Numbered from the stretch's first letter, positions 36,151 to 48,818 are shown. The stretch: 64,000 nt of DNA from Strongylocentrotus droebachiensis (GCA_035222895.1 JAVYIG010000064.1:671001-735000), one strand, 5' to 3'. Notes: a model not told the origin generated them from the sequence alone. Program-made: numbers and translations.

Positions 36151-37171
36151 TACAGATAAATTGATGTTATATCATCTTGGGCGATCCCCAGCATGCCCAT
36201 GCATTGGCTGTTATTTTATTCGTTTACTTATGCAACTTGATTGAAATTGTCATGGTTTGGAAGTTGGGAAAGACTAAATATATACAAAACAAAAGCAAGG
36301 CCTTTTGACGAATCGTCCTAAAATAATTTAAGTAGCCTTGTGCGTAAGTTATTGAAATTTATAAGATGATGACGTGGATCCTAATCAAAATAATGATTGG
36401 TACACGTGACCAGGCATAATCTTATTAAACAAATAATACACATCATTTTGTTCGGGCATTAGTAAATTTACCCACACTCGATAACTTCAAAACAGTCCAA
36501 TTTGTATTTGTATAATACGAACATACCTTTTCCATTTTTGGTTTGTTTGTTTGTTAACCTGTTGACTACTGAATTATCTAATTCCCATAGACTTAACACA
36601 GAGACCACCAGGTTCCAGTAAGCATCGGGTTAATATGTGAATAATAGATTTTCCTGATGTACATGTATGTTTCTTGAGAATGTGACATATTAATACACCA
36701 TCCAGCCCATCTTTCATTCTTGAGTTACGAAAAACTCAAACATATAGAATCTACAAGGGGTATGAATAATATAGTTGCTAACCTTATACATTTAATTATC
36801 AGTTTACAAGAACTCCGTACTTTGAGTATGTACATTGAGCTTCGATCATAGTTCTTTCAAAGAAATCAAAATATAAACATCAATTTGCAAAACATTGCTA
36901 ACAATGAATGAAATAGAACTAATTATAATTAGTTGAACCATTCCATGAAAATACACACGATCGCACAGACTGTCAAACACAAAACAAACGTTAGCATTGT
37001 CAGGCAATATCAATGACGTTCTGCATCACTCATTGAAACGTACGATCATTTCACTGAAGTATCATATGGTTTTGAAACTGTCCTTAACTTAATTTTTTTA
37101 AAATCTCAACGGTCGAGTCTTTTTTAGAATAAAAATAAACGGATGTAATATTGATTCCCTTTCCCCTGCAG
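36151..37171. other. End of Hox intron 1, including the exon 2 acceptor
   Basis: AT-rich, no element recognised except the pyrimidine tract and AG acceptor ending at 37171. Confidence 0.5.
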
Positions 37172-37353
37172 GTGATGCCCATCACACGCCGAGCTGGATG
37201 TTTGCCCTGGCCGCCCTGCCCCGGAGGACAAAGCGACGACCTTACACCAAGCTGCAGATCTTCGAGCTGGAGAAGGAATTCCAGGCGCACCAGTACCTGA
37301 CACGTGACCGAAGAGCCAGGCTTTCACAATCACTAAGCCTATCAGAGAGACAG
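37172..37353 (+). CDS. Hox11/13-type gene, exon 2 (Trp motif and first 44 homeodomain residues)
   Basis: The acceptor follows a strong pyrimidine tract (CCCTTTCCCCTGCAG). The exon is 182 nt and, with one base carried from exon 1, completes residues 203-263. It encodes HHTPSWMFALAALP and then the homeodomain N-terminal arm (RRTKRRPYTK), helix 1 (ELEKEF) and helix 2 (YLTRDRRARLSQSLSLSERQ). W211 lies nine residues before the homeodomain and may be the reduced PBC-contact Trp seen in some posterior Hox proteins; that role is inference. The exon stops after Gln44 of the homeodomain at a codon boundary (phase 0), with donor CAG/GTCAGA. That donor is weaker than the exon 1 donor. Reading through it soon reaches a stop, so the homeodomain depends on splicing to exon 3. 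Confidence 0.93.
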
Positions 37354-39286
37354 GTCAGAATTAAAATAAATTTAAACAATTTTTTTAATTCCCGATCTTA
37401 AAGACTTTCAAGAAATTAGCTCGAGACTCATTTAAAGAACACGTCGTGATGATCAGACTACGAATCATGTCAATGAAATATTCGGACATTTAAAAAAAAG
37501 GAGAAGAAAAAGGCTATCGAAATAGCCTAAGGGTGATTTCTTGAATGTCTTTGCGATCGTAAATTTGCTGCAAATTCAAACATATCTTGAAGATCAATCT
37601 CAATTTCTATTTCACTCAGAAAAAGATGGAAAAAACTGTTCATAAATGTCATTTTATACAGTAAAAGTGAAATAATTTCACATACCAACCATAATATTAG
37701 GTCCTCATATTGGAGCACATTTGTTTTTGTGATGATATGAATAAACAGTCTTTTTGTTCTGGGCGCTACGGCTTTTGCATTCTGGCATTTGTTGTGTATT
37801 CAAATGTCAATATGAGGAAAAAATAAATATTATAAAGATAATGGTCTGATAAAAATTATATTAAAATGTGTTTTCATTGTAATAATGAAAATGAATATTT
37901 GTTTATCTATAATGTCTGTAGGTGTTGAATGATAAATGTAATTGTTTATGTAGTATCAATAGAAAATGTTTGTACTTGGATTATTCGTTGAAACTTCATG
38001 GCAATCCACCTCCTATCCTTCTGTCATATTTCTTTGATTAAAATACGCACTATCCATTATGAATTGGGAATAGGAGTTGTGCGGCATAACGAAAACAAAA
38101 CGAAACCAACTAACCAACCAACCAGACAAGCAAAATGTTTTTAGTGTAGTGGTACAGAAAATGATTATGTCATAGGCCTAATCATTATTTATATTTTTAC
38201 AAGAAGATGACAAAAGAAAAAGGAACAAGATGCAAGAAGGATAAATATATTAAGGCATCTCTTTCAGTTTTATCTCAAAATTTTGACATGAGAGAGAGAA
38301 GTATAGAATGTTTTTTTAAAAGAGAGAGAGAAAACGTAACAATATTTTGAGGTGTCCTGGTCTTGCTGTTAAGTCACTGGATTTATTCGGTATTTGTATC
38401 TCCATTTTAAACATAATATGCTTTTACATGAAACAATTTTAACCATAAAATGTGATTTGAATTCATTCAAATATTATAGATACATGTATACTCCCAGAAA
38501 TGAAAAGTATGTTTGACAAAATCCCCGTATTAATTAGTGGGATTCCCAGATGATTGAGATTTCAATGACAAAAGTATTCAGCAAACAACAGAAGTAACTG
38601 AAAGAACGGTTTCAAAAACACATGAAAAAGAATTAGACGACATTCTAGTCACAATTAAAGCAAACCGCTGAAAAACAACATGCGGATGTTTCTCACCTAG
38701 AATAATTAAAAGTGCAGAATATACACAACATGAATGGGATGTGATTACGTTTCATTCTATAACATTCAAATGGACACAGACCTGCGTTGTTTTGGAGAGG
38801 ATTTTTTTTTTTTTTAAATGCTTCTCTTCTTTTCTCATAGTAAACATGTGATGGTTTTACATGCTCATACAATTTGAGTATGTTGAAATGGATATTTTGG
38901 TCTAGTAATAGTTGGTGTATTGGTGATATCGTTGTTCATTAAACCCGTACATTTTGTAACACTGGGAAAAAAACTGAATCATGTTCTGAACTTGGATAAA
39001 CACGCGAAAATCGCAAAAAAAAACTTGTTAATGTATCACCTCTTCTTAACGTCTCATGGTGTTATTTTTGTTAAAAGACCTATACAAAGCTTCATATATT
39101 GCCAAAACCCTTACAGTTTTGTTCATTTTATTTCATTGGCGGTTATGTTCTTTATGTTATGTCTGGTACCTTTGAACTTCACATCCCAAGTTTTTAAACC
39201 ACTGATCTACGACACATTTACCGCATTTATCAAATTGATAATAATATTTGATAATCAATTTGCTCTACCGTGATGCATGTTTTCAG
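37354..39286. other. Hox intron 2
   Basis: 1.9 kb, AT-rich. A fragment resembling the SINE head (GAGGTGTCCTGGTCTTGCTG) lies at 38351-38385, and T runs lie near 38802-38815. No coding sequence. Confidence 0.7.
38351..38385 (+). mobile_element. SINE head fragment
   Basis: GAGGTGTCCTGGTCTTGCTG then GTTAAGTCACTGGA corresponds to the start of the 29061 SINE family (GAGGTGTCGTGGTCGAGTGG, GTTACGTCGCCGGA). The rest is missing. Confidence 0.4.
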
Positions 39287-39403
39287 GTCAAAATCTGGTT
39301 CCAGAATCGACGGATGAAGCAGAAGAAGATGAACGAACGGGAGAAGAGAACGGGCTCGAGCACTGGACCCAAATCCTCTGACAAATCTTCAGGATCCAAC
39401 TGA
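39287..39403 (+). CDS. Hox11/13-type gene, exon 3 (homeodomain helix 3 and C-terminal tail)
   Basis: The acceptor is GCATGTTTTCAG. The exon supplies homeodomain residues 45-60, VKIWFQNRRMKQKKMN, which hold the recognition-helix residues W48, F49, Q50, N51 and R53 used for major-groove DNA contact. A 22-residue tail rich in Lys and Ser follows (ending SSDKSSGSN), with stop TGA at 39401-39403. The short tail and the lack of any further motif fit posterior Hox proteins. The reading frame joins exon 2 exactly at the Q44/V45 boundary, a position where homeobox introns recur in several gene families. Confidence 0.93.
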   Translation, partial: VKIWFQNRRMKQKKMNEREKRTGSSTGPKSSDKSSGSN

Positions 39404-41796
39404 CCCCCCTCCTCCAAATCAATTTGTCGAAGAAGAAAAAACAACTCACGATGGGGATGCTTGCCTTCTCTATCTTGCACGGGAAAATGAAGTCGTGTTG
39501 CATTTGGTCTGCTAGTTTGGTGCTTGTTCTTTCAATCTTGAAAAAAAAGTGATCAAACTAATGTGCCACTTTTGCGCAAGCAGACACGTTGTTCAACATT
39601 TATATTTCATTTCTATATGTGGTAAAACCTCGCACGAAGAAGTGTATTCTTAATTCTGGTTTACAGAGAGGATCCGACCTGGGCCCCGTCTTACAAAGAG
39701 TCGATATCGATCGTAACTTATTTGCGATTAATATCAATCGCAACTATGTACATAAGAAATAGGAGACTGCAAACTTGCAATTGATTTGAAGACTTACGAT
39801 TGATTTGGATCAATCGTAACTCTTTATAATACGGGGCACGGGTATTACGTTGCTTTGAAATATTAGCAGAAAATACTGCAGCTAGATCTTTCGATTTTTG
39901 AAAGATCTGTTGAATAGTAGGACAAGAATACGTTATTTTTTCATACAAAATCTGCCATGTTCTTATGATATTGAGCTTCAATATTTTCTCATATTTGTCT
40001 ACTGTAAATGTGTTGATTTCCGAAGGAGTTACAAACATATACATGTACAGTATCAATACTCAATATCATGTAGCCAATAATACACATTTGTCAAAAGTAG
40101 GACAGAAAATGTAGGGTGAACTGCAGTAAACTTTTCTCAACCAGTCATATGTTTCCCCCCTATTTTCTTACTTTTATTGAAGTTATCACAATATCAGGAT
40201 GGAATTCCGAATTATACTCGGTGGGCAGATGTTCATAATATTAAAACAAATTTGACCAAGGCATTTTCATATATGAATCGCCCCCTCCGTTCCCCAAGAA
40301 TAAGGACAGTATATTTGATGTAATGATTTTTAGTTTACCACGCAATTTCGTAATGTTTCATGAAATTTTATAGCATGTACAGTTTAACATATCAGACAAA
40401 AATTTCCGATCCTTTTCTACTTTCGTTTCCAATTAGATGTATTACATAACTGTTATGGTGAAACCTATTTGAATGTTGTATTATTGTTGTAGAAAAAATG
40501 CACAAATTGTAAATACATTTTCAGAGTTTCTTGCCAAAACGTATATATACTGATAATATTATGTTCTGTATATATTCATTGATATGTTTCATGCTATACG
40601 AGGCTGCCTTCGGTGTACATCGTATGGAATTACGGGAAGTATATATGCTGAGATACTATAGGGGAAAACACAATCGTGTTGACTTTCGAGAAATTAAATC
40701 TAGGTACATTCGATACTCTATCCCATAGAAATAAGTTTCGGATTACATAATACATCATGGCGATGGTCGCACATTTCCATAGGTGTTAAAAGAGGCTTGA
40801 GGTTGCCTTCGGTTGATTTTTCGAAAGTCTATGGGATCGTTTTGGAAATCAAATTAACACTTCTATGCGTCATTTTGATAAACCGAGGGTTTATTTCCCT
40901 TATTCATTCATTCATTCATTTTCAAATGTAAGTGTCTGTACAGGAGATGCATGTAACTGAGATGTTTTCAAGCATATCTGGATCTAAGAGCAAATTGAAC
41001 TGAGAAACAATGTCTAAGAAAGCAGATATAATGTTCCGTAGTAACCGGTTAATCAATTTGATATTTCATGTCAAGATTTAGTGATGATTACTGCCTTAAT
41101 CATAATTGGTATACTTTTGTGGTCATATGCTGCATATAGCTCTATCGAATACAATCATTGTCAGTTGTATTGCAAGCATCATTTTATATTTGTAATGTCT
41201 TTGAAACTTGTTGCCATGTCCGTAAAGCAGGCAATCTGAGACGTGCACAAATGAATGTTGCTACTAATTTTGTCATCAGCTATAGATTGTGTGCTAAATT
41301 CTTACTGTGCATCACATGGTTATTTGTTGCAATAAGTATGGGCGTGGTAATACAAAAGGCAACACATTGTTGGTAAATTAAAATGACATACATACAATTC
41401 AGTAAGCCTGAATAGAGGGCGAATGGCAGGAAAATAATGTTTCAAAAACTGTTTCTATCTTTTTTTAACGAATATTCGTATAAACTGAAATTCCAGTTGG
41501 CAATTATTCGGGCCTTATCTCCCTAGAAGAATACTAAAACAAGTCAAACAAAGAAAGAAAACGATGCTTATGAATTAAGAGGATTCGAAATATTACTAAA
41601 ATTCATTTATTTTAAATTACAAACAAAATAAGAATGTTATTTTGATTGCACCTATAGAATGTTGTGTGAAATATTATTTTATTTTAATTAATCTTGTACC
41701 ACAATATCAGCCAAATTCAAGTTTGTGAAGTACATTTGTGACCATCTTTTATGTCCATATCTGGAGAAATATAAGTTGTCACATTTCTAAAATAAA
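39404..41796 (+). other. Probable 3' untranslated region of the Hox gene (end uncertain)
   Basis: No coding sequence follows the stop codon. A 159-bp MITE sits at 39681-39839. The first AATAAA I found on the plus strand is near 41791, about 2.4 kb after the stop; further AATAAA motifs lie near 43100. The transcript end cannot be set from sequence alone. Earlier AATAAT-type variants (for example near 40077) could end a shorter form. Confidence 0.35.
39681..39839. mobile_element. MITE, 159 bp, GGGCCCCGT ends
   Basis: The left end GGGCCCCGTCTTACAAAGAG pairs with the inverse of the right end (GTGCCCCGTATTATAAAGAG). The interior is palindromic around repeated GATTGAT/ATCAATC motifs and contains CAACTATGTACAT. 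A related copy is at 59824-59941. It lies in the probable 3' UTR of the Hox gene and would form a hairpin in the transcript. Confidence 0.8.
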
Positions 41797-44350
41797 AACC
41801 ATTGAGGTTCTGCTTCTCTCCCATTTAGCAAATCAATCTGCCTTGGCATTTTATCAGTGTAAAATCTAATTTCTACTATTATTGAATTTACATGCTGTTG
41901 AAAAAATGTTTCTTGTAATATGCTAATTAAAAGTGAATGCAGATCCAAGTTGAATGGTGGCCAATAACTGCGTTTTATATAAATCAATTAATTCCTATTT
42001 TACTTCCATTAACAGACATATACATAAATGATTTCTTATCTTGTATTCGTAAATTTTTAAATGATAGATATTTGTTCATGTTGGATAGTTTCAGAGTTCG
42101 ATGAAAATTGTAAAAGGGCAATTTAACCCTTTCAATAGGTTCATTTGTATGAAAGCGGAAAAATGAGAAAAAATGAACGGCGGAAGTTCGAAATAAATCG
42201 GACCGATAATAGGAGAGTTATGAATGTTTGAAATATGAGATCACAATGGTTATGCAGATCTTAAATTGGCAATTTTGTCAGTGGATTCTCTCGTTTGTCG
42301 TGTAAAAACAACAACAGTAGATTCTGGTTTTCTCCAAAGGGCCTTCTCCCTTATATTATGGATAGTATGTTACTATAGGTCCTCTGAAAAGAAAAGAACC
42401 TTCCGAGTCATACATTTTGAAGAAGCAAAAAAAAAAAGTTTTTAGTCATTTTGTATATTGTAACAAAAGGGAAAGTTGCCTAGCACTACATCACATTACC
42501 GATTCAGCCAATTTAAGTGTCCATATTCTTATTGATTACAACTATCAAATATTCATAACTTTTTTCTTCCCATTTTGATTAAATTTCCACCAGTCTGCTT
42601 CTTTGATATTTTTCTTTTCTATTAGTATACTGGTCTCTTAAAGTTGGATTTTCCTTTAACTATATATAGACAAAAATCATTTCAGAACCTATCACCGCAG
42701 AGGTTTTCACTTGATAGAATAGAACATAGTTATCAAACTTGATTTACATTTTCTTTTACTTCACAGTTTTATCCCAGCTGCTCTTGAGTTTAAAAGGAAC
42801 CGTTCAACCTAACACGTCCCCTAAAAAGACATTTCAAAATATGACAGTATTGCAATTGTACTTTACTCTAGATTTTATTATGATTTTTTTTTTTCATTAG
42901 GAAAATGTTATCATGTCGAATAGCTTCTGTTATGCGGGAATAGAAAATCAGGGAAAAAAATCAGGAAACGAGAAAACATATAATTATACAAAAGTTATAA
43001 CTTAGAAGTTAGAAAGTTAAAAAAAATTACGTGAGTTCGATGCACTGCCTAATGGTAACGTCCCAATATCGCTTATATAAAAGTATACTGCTTTTCTACA
43101 ATAAATGTATTCTTTCGAAGATGTTGAATCATTCATGGATTTCATTATGCCATTTTTCATGGAAACAATATGCACTGGTAAACTTCATGTATAAATTATG
43201 AGACTTGTACAAAAATAGAGTGCTAATAAAATGTTATATCCCTCTGTCGTTGCAATTTGAATAGTGCTCCTAGGCCAGTATGAGAGATTGACTTCAAACA
43301 CAATTCTCAAAAGGGAAAGAAAATCACCTTAGGAGAGAAAACGTGATGGAAAAGAAATCTTTATTGTCTGACCGGACTAATAATCTCGAAAATAAAAAAA
43401 CAAATAAAAGAAAGAAAAAAATATCGTGCTTGTCTCACTGAAAAAAGAAAGATAATTCAATTTTTTGTAATCCCTATATTAATAATTAGTATATTTCCGA
43501 TTCGGAGAACGACGCCTCCACCCCACCCTTTTGCAAGATCTCGAGAGTTTGTCAACCTCCAGATTTTGTGGTGAAAAGGGCCGCAACTTCTTTTTCTGTT
43601 AAAATTGTCTATTGTTATAATTCGTTACAACTAATGCAAACTATACAAACAAATTATTTGTAATGATTTAATAACGATAGGTTACTAAATCTTAACTTCA
43701 TTAGATGCCCCAGACTTGAAATACAACAGTCCATTGACAGCGCGTTACTTTTCATGCATTGTATTAATCGTGGGATTGGGGGGGGGGGGGTTGTCACGTT
43801 GCCCCCATTCTTTTTAGCATGTTTTGAGTTTAATAGTAAATGTGCAGATGTTATAAGCGTTACCATTATTGATTGTTATTACGATTATCATGATGATCAC
43901 GATCGTTTATTGTTTATGATTATCATCACTATCACCACCATAAATTTTCTTGTGATTGGCCTACACATCAAATTGTCACAGAGTTTTTATCATGAGCTGA
44001 CTTTAAATGGCATGGACAACCAACATATCAATTGCTAATTAGCTCAATAAACGCATGCACATAATTATACATGGAGAGAGTTTCAGCACAATTGTTATAT
44101 GCTCGTTTTATTGACAATTAAAAGAGATATGAAGAAAAAACAAGAATTGTAAATAATGTCATGTAATTTTGTTTTATGAATGTGATAAACTATTAGACAA
44201 CACGCACATATTAAGGAGAATAACAGGATAAAAAAGTGAAAGTGACGAGGAAGAAGAATCCACGGATCTTTTTTTCAAACCTATTTCTCGGAAAGAAGAT
44301 TAAGAATAGGATGGGAAAGGGACAAAAGAAATAACGAGATGATTAAGAAG
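39840..44350. other. 3' flank without a recognised gene
   Basis: AT-rich. A short (ATTC)n patch is at about 40903-40920 and a G run at 43778-43790. The segment 42060-42660 has a texture like a degraded DNA transposon (end TTAAAGTTGGATTTTCC near 42638), but no matching opposite end was found. Confidence 0.5.
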
Positions 44351-44379
44351 AAGAATAGGAAGAAAAAGGAATGGAATAT

Positions 44380-44395
44380 AGAAAGAGCGAGAGAG

Positions 44396-44443
<48 letters not shown>

Positions 44444-44660
44444 ATAAATATAGAAAGAGAAAGAGATATATATAGAAAGAGAAAGAGAGAGAAAGAGTGA
44501 GAGGGAGAGAGAGAGGATAGAACAAGAGTAAATATAAATAGAAGAGGGATATGGAGAGAGGGAGGGACATAGAGAGAGAGATGGAGAGAGAGAGAGAGAG
44601 AGACGGAGGGAGGGAGGGAGAAGGGGAAGGAGGGGGTAGGGGAAGGGGAGGGAGAAAATA
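44380..44660. repeat. (GA)n/purine tract
   Basis: Pure GA from about 44402 to 44436, then AGAAAGAGAAAG variants and GGGA-rich sequence to 44660. Open frames over it are artefacts. Confidence 0.95.
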
Positions 44661-45007
44661 TCCGGCAGTTACATGTAACATAATCGGCAGAAAATACTTA
44701 CTTATCTCAAGCAATCTTTTAGACAATCTATGTCCTTTATCTTGTTGACCTTTCTCTGTACATTTAAGATCGTGCTAATCGTCAAAGTTCAGGAACAATA
44801 AAAGCTATAAATCTACTCCAATCAGATAATATTTAACGTCATACCGTTTAAGATAGACTAAAAATATGAAAGAAAACCAAAACAAAACATGTATGTACTT
44901 ATAACTCTGCTTGCATATATTTTTACCTTCTGTAAAAAAAAGCAGCTCCTATTTGCTCCATCAATATCGTCTTATGGTTTTTGTCCGGTTCAACACTTTT
45001 CTGTTGT

Positions 45008-45375
45008 TCTTCCTCCTCCTCCTCCTTTTCCTTCTCCTTCTTCTTCTTATTGTTATTATCATCATTTTTAATGTTATTATTATTATTATTACTATTAATA
45101 TTGTCATGATCACTATTCTCCTTCTTCTTCTTGTTCTTCTTCTTGTTCTTGTTGTTCTTGTTGTTCTTGTTCTTGTTCTTGTTCTTGTTCTTGTTCTTGT
45201 TCTTGTTCTTGTTCTTGTTCTTGTTCTTGTTCTTGTTCTTCTTGTTCTTGTTCTTGTTCTTGTTCTTCTTGTTCTTGTTCTTGTTCTTGTTCTTGTTCTT
45301 GTTCTTGTTCTTGTTCTTGTTCTTCTTCTTCTTCTTGTTCTTCTTCTTCTTCTTCTTCTTCTTGTTCTTCTTCAA
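45008..45375. repeat. (TTC)n followed by a long (TTCTTG)n hexanucleotide array
   Basis: CTC/TTC triplets at 45008-45048 and an ATT patch are followed at 45120-45375 by about 250 bp of TTCTTG units with a few single-triplet slips (TTCTTC). The array lacks stops in several frames and so gives long Leu/Val, Phe/Leu and Lys/Asn open frames, which are not genes. Confidence 0.95.
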
Positions 45376-48034
45376 GGACTGGATCTCACTGAAGGATTCC
45401 CTTCTACATGAACACCTTCGACCTTCGAATCAACAAAACTATGTTTCAACAATATCATGTAAAAAGCGGCTCAGTCACCCAGTCATAAAAGACAAACCTG
45501 TTCGAACCGATGTAAGAAAGTCTCTGCTCTACTCATAATACCCAATAATCCTTCAATATTCATATATTCGATTCTAATGGTGAATAATCGCAACTGTTTG
45601 CCAAACCAAGTTGACCTTGGGAGACCAATGCAACCATGACCTCTTGGTGTGCCGACAAAGGTTCCCCATTGCCAAGGCTGCTCGTTAAACGAGGGACTTA
45701 TGGCTCCATAAACAGGGTAATGGGGGCGGCAGATGTAGACAGATTTGTTTCTCCCTTTTCTTTGCTTTCTATTTGTGTGTGTCTTCTTTTCTTTCTAAAA
45801 GGGAGAAAATGAGCTCTCAAGAGACGGTCGGGACAATGAATTTTGTTAACTGGTAATTTTTCTGGTTTGGTATACAATGGGAGTAGGTTTTAGGATGCAA
45901 AAACCGCATAATGGAAGACACGTTTGTACATATCGTGGGATGCTCAAACTATGAATAATCCAATCGCAGATGGAAAAAAAATCGCATTCTCTTCAGTACT
46001 CGCCACGGTGAATTGACAATCAACTTTCCCATCATGGTTTGAGTTTATCTAAAATATATTAGTGATGTTACCACCATCATCATGTATTATGCCAAATGGT
46101 CCTTTTTTACATGACGAAAGAGATCAGTTACATATATAATGAGCGAATAAAATACATTCAAATACATAACTATTGTGACATTTTCACAGTTCACGCCGAC
46201 AAATTAATACCACAATTGATATTGCACTAACTTTCGATATCAATCATTTCAAGTTTTCCAAATTCCTCCTTTTCTAGAAAGCTCCTTTTTCAAGCTTTTC
46301 TTGTTTTTTTCGTTTAATTTTTATCTGTCCCTTTGGTCATCTTACAAATGCAAATCATTTAACATGAATTATCCACGTAGAACAAGGGTCATCCAAAATA
46401 TCACACAAGGAAAATGCGTTCATAGTTTAGAAATAATAAGTTTTAACTGAACACTGCAGGTTTCAAATGCAAAAATAATGATTCAACAAGCGAAACGATT
46501 TCCCCCCACCCCCACCCCCATTTCCTGTGGCGCTGCGTTATCCCCCTCCCTGTTTGACAAAATATGATTTCCCTTGGAATTCCCCCATCTTTTAAAATGA
46601 CCAACCAAAACAAGTAAAAAAGCAACTCAATGCGTGATTAATGATTACTTTGTTGTTGTTGTTATTGTGCTTGTCAGTTTTTTGTCTTCTTTTCTGTTCT
46701 TATTGCAACCATAGAGAAGGGTACATTACACAACGAAGTCGGATTGCCACTGTCCTACTGAAATACTGTAGGCTACACCACCAGTCGTCTGTATAAAAGG
46801 CGGCCGTCGTTTTGCGAGAAAAGTCTCATATTGGCAAATGCATTTGACCATATCAGATGTGTTTTTTCTCACAAACTTTACCGATTAGATGAACTTCCAA
46901 ATTATGAAAGCATGCTTCACATTTTTAGGATAGTGTTGTTTTTTAACAGTCTAGTTGTGTTATTTCTCTAAAGCGACTGTATGGCATTTTAATTGTGTAA
47001 GAACCAACCCCGTACTAATAATTTTTTGTTTTCTTCTCCAATACACCCGTTTTGGGGGTTATTGTACTCCTTTATCATATCTTTATGGCACAGTGTTTAT
47101 GACTGTAACTTGTAATTGAAAAGGGACATAAGTTTTGTGATTAGCTTGGAAAATCCTTCATTTGTCATGGCATCAGAATAATTCCTTATTGTTTTCCAGT
47201 CTTTGTCTGAATATCAATGAACTCATTCTCTGTTTTCAAGAACTTATCCACATCCCACGGTTTTTTTTTCCACCTCATAAGTTTGCTCCTTCATGAAACT
47301 GTCATAAAAAGAGGGGAATATAATCTTTAAAAGGAATACAGCTGCGAATTCAATACGTTCATTATGAATTTTTATGTGTAGGATTTACAATATGAAATCA
47401 AGATTATTTTCGCAACAAAGAAGAGAACTGGGGAACTAGAAAGTTTTATTACCGGATGGGAAAACTTTCTTTTGTATCCCCATCCCAAATAAAAAAAACA
47501 AATTCGCCCACCCAATTAGATTGGATGAGTTCATTATCACTTTCAGTAATGAAAAAAAAAACTAAGCCTATATTGGGAAGAACGTGAAAGGTGGTAAATT
47601 CAAATGGTACGCGGTGATGATAATAACAATCGAAATTATTATGAAGACAAACATTTTGTGTTTGTTTATCAGAAAAGTATTCCGAATAGTACACAATAAA
47701 ATGTATTTCTTTATGCCAACCAGATATGTCTTATCTTTACCTTCTTATAAATCATTTTAAAATGAATTTTGCAAGTAAGATTTCTGATCAAAAAACGCTT
47801 TGCTCAATATGAAAACATCCATATTTGATTGCCTAGTCCCATATAATTTGTTTCACTTTATACACTTTCAAGATTGAAAAGAAAAAAAAAAGACTTTCGA
47901 GAAAGAAAAAAGGTATCACCGAAACAAACAAAAATTGTATTGAAATTTGTTAGCACCAGAAAATTAATCTGATTAAAAGTAAGTTTTTAATATTACGATA
48001 CATTTTGTATAAGGCGTTATAAAAGTGAAAACTA
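45376..48034. other. 3' flank without a recognised gene
   Basis: No coding resemblance. A TATA-like TATAAAAGGCGGCC lies at 46792-46805 without a gene after it. A pyrimidine-rich C patch is at 46502-46520. Confidence 0.5.
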
Positions 48035-48140
48035 GTTTGTGTGTGTGATGTGCGTGTGTGTGTGTGCGTGCGTGTGTGTGTGTGTGGGCGTGAGTTTGTA
48101 TATGTGTGTGTGTGTGTGTGTGTGTGGGAGGGGGGGGGGT
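48035..48140. repeat. (GT)n microsatellite ending in poly-G
   Basis: TGTG dinucleotides with a few C and A interruptions, then GGGAGGGGGGGGGG at 48126-48139. Alternating purine-pyrimidine DNA of this kind can adopt Z-form. Cys/Val open frames are artefacts. Confidence 0.9.
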
Positions 48141-48799
48141 CTGTGGAGTGCACTGCCTTTATACGCTTTATTTCCCTATCCCCTTTACCCTCTCATCTTC
48201 CCTTCTTTCTCTCTTTCCATTTTCTCATTTTTATTCAGATGTCATCTTGTCACGCGGATATCCCCTGTCAAATTTCTTGAATTTATGAAGGAATTTACAA
48301 GTTCCAACAAGGATGCATAAATTAATTTTGCCAGGGCTATCCTCTTGGCAAACTCCCAACCTCTCTTTGTCTTGAAACTAGGAATGTTTTTTTGTGTGTA
48401 TGTGTGTGTGTGATTCGGAAATAACAGCATAACTGCCCCTCGGACCCACTTTCTGTACCGGGAAATAATTTTGGCGCTCGAAACAATTAGATTTATCACG
48501 CGAGAAAGAATGCAAGGGGCAATCCGTGTGAAAATAAGACCCTTTATTTCCGTTTAATTCGTTTTTAGATCTCTCTTTTCCTACCGATTTTCTCACTGAA
48601 TATTTTTAAACGTTGCCCCCCTGATATCATCAAAGCATCTTTATCTGCAAAGCGGGTCATGAAATGAATTTAAAAAAACTTATGCCACGCTCAGAACAAG
48701 ACATACCTATCTCTGGCGATGCATTACTGATTGTTATTCATCCCCTTAAACATAGAAGTCCTGCTGGCACAGCCGTGACAGCGAAAAAGGGTTGAGGGT

Positions 48800-48818
48800 G
48801 GGGGGGGGGGGGGGGGGG
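48800..48818. repeat. Poly-G run
   Basis: About 19 G residues after GAGGGT. Confidence 0.9.

Larger units (their letters stand above)
13205..39403 (+). other. Posterior-class Hox gene, span from start codon to stop codon (three coding exons)
   Basis: Three plus-strand exons at 13205-13811, 37172-37353 and 39287-39403 join through canonical GT/AG introns in phases 1 and 0. They give 906 nt, or 301 codons plus a stop. The product is a homeodomain transcription factor expected in the nucleus. The homeodomain occupies residues 220-279 and is followed by a 22-residue Ser/Lys-rich tail. YLTRDRR in helix 2, the KKM following helix 3, and a Trp (W211) just before the homeodomain fit the posterior (Hox9-13/Abd-B) group. 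In ambulacraria this suggests Hox11/13; the paralogue (a to e) cannot be settled by eye. Evx is excluded because its homeodomain differs. Intron 1 is 23.4 kb and intron 2 is 1.9 kb. No other Hox gene is visible within 13 kb upstream or 24 kb downstream. Confidence 0.9.

Noticed and set aside
42060-42660. Possible DNA transposon with TTAAAGTTGGATTTTCC end
   Set aside because: No matching inverted end or target duplication was found.
45008-45375. CRISPR-like regular array
   Set aside because: Units are contiguous hexanucleotides without spacers, in an animal genome.
44911-45538. Open frames of 135-166 codons rich in Leu/Val, Phe/Leu or Lys/Asn
   Set aside because: Artefacts of the (TTCTTG)n and (TTC)n arrays.
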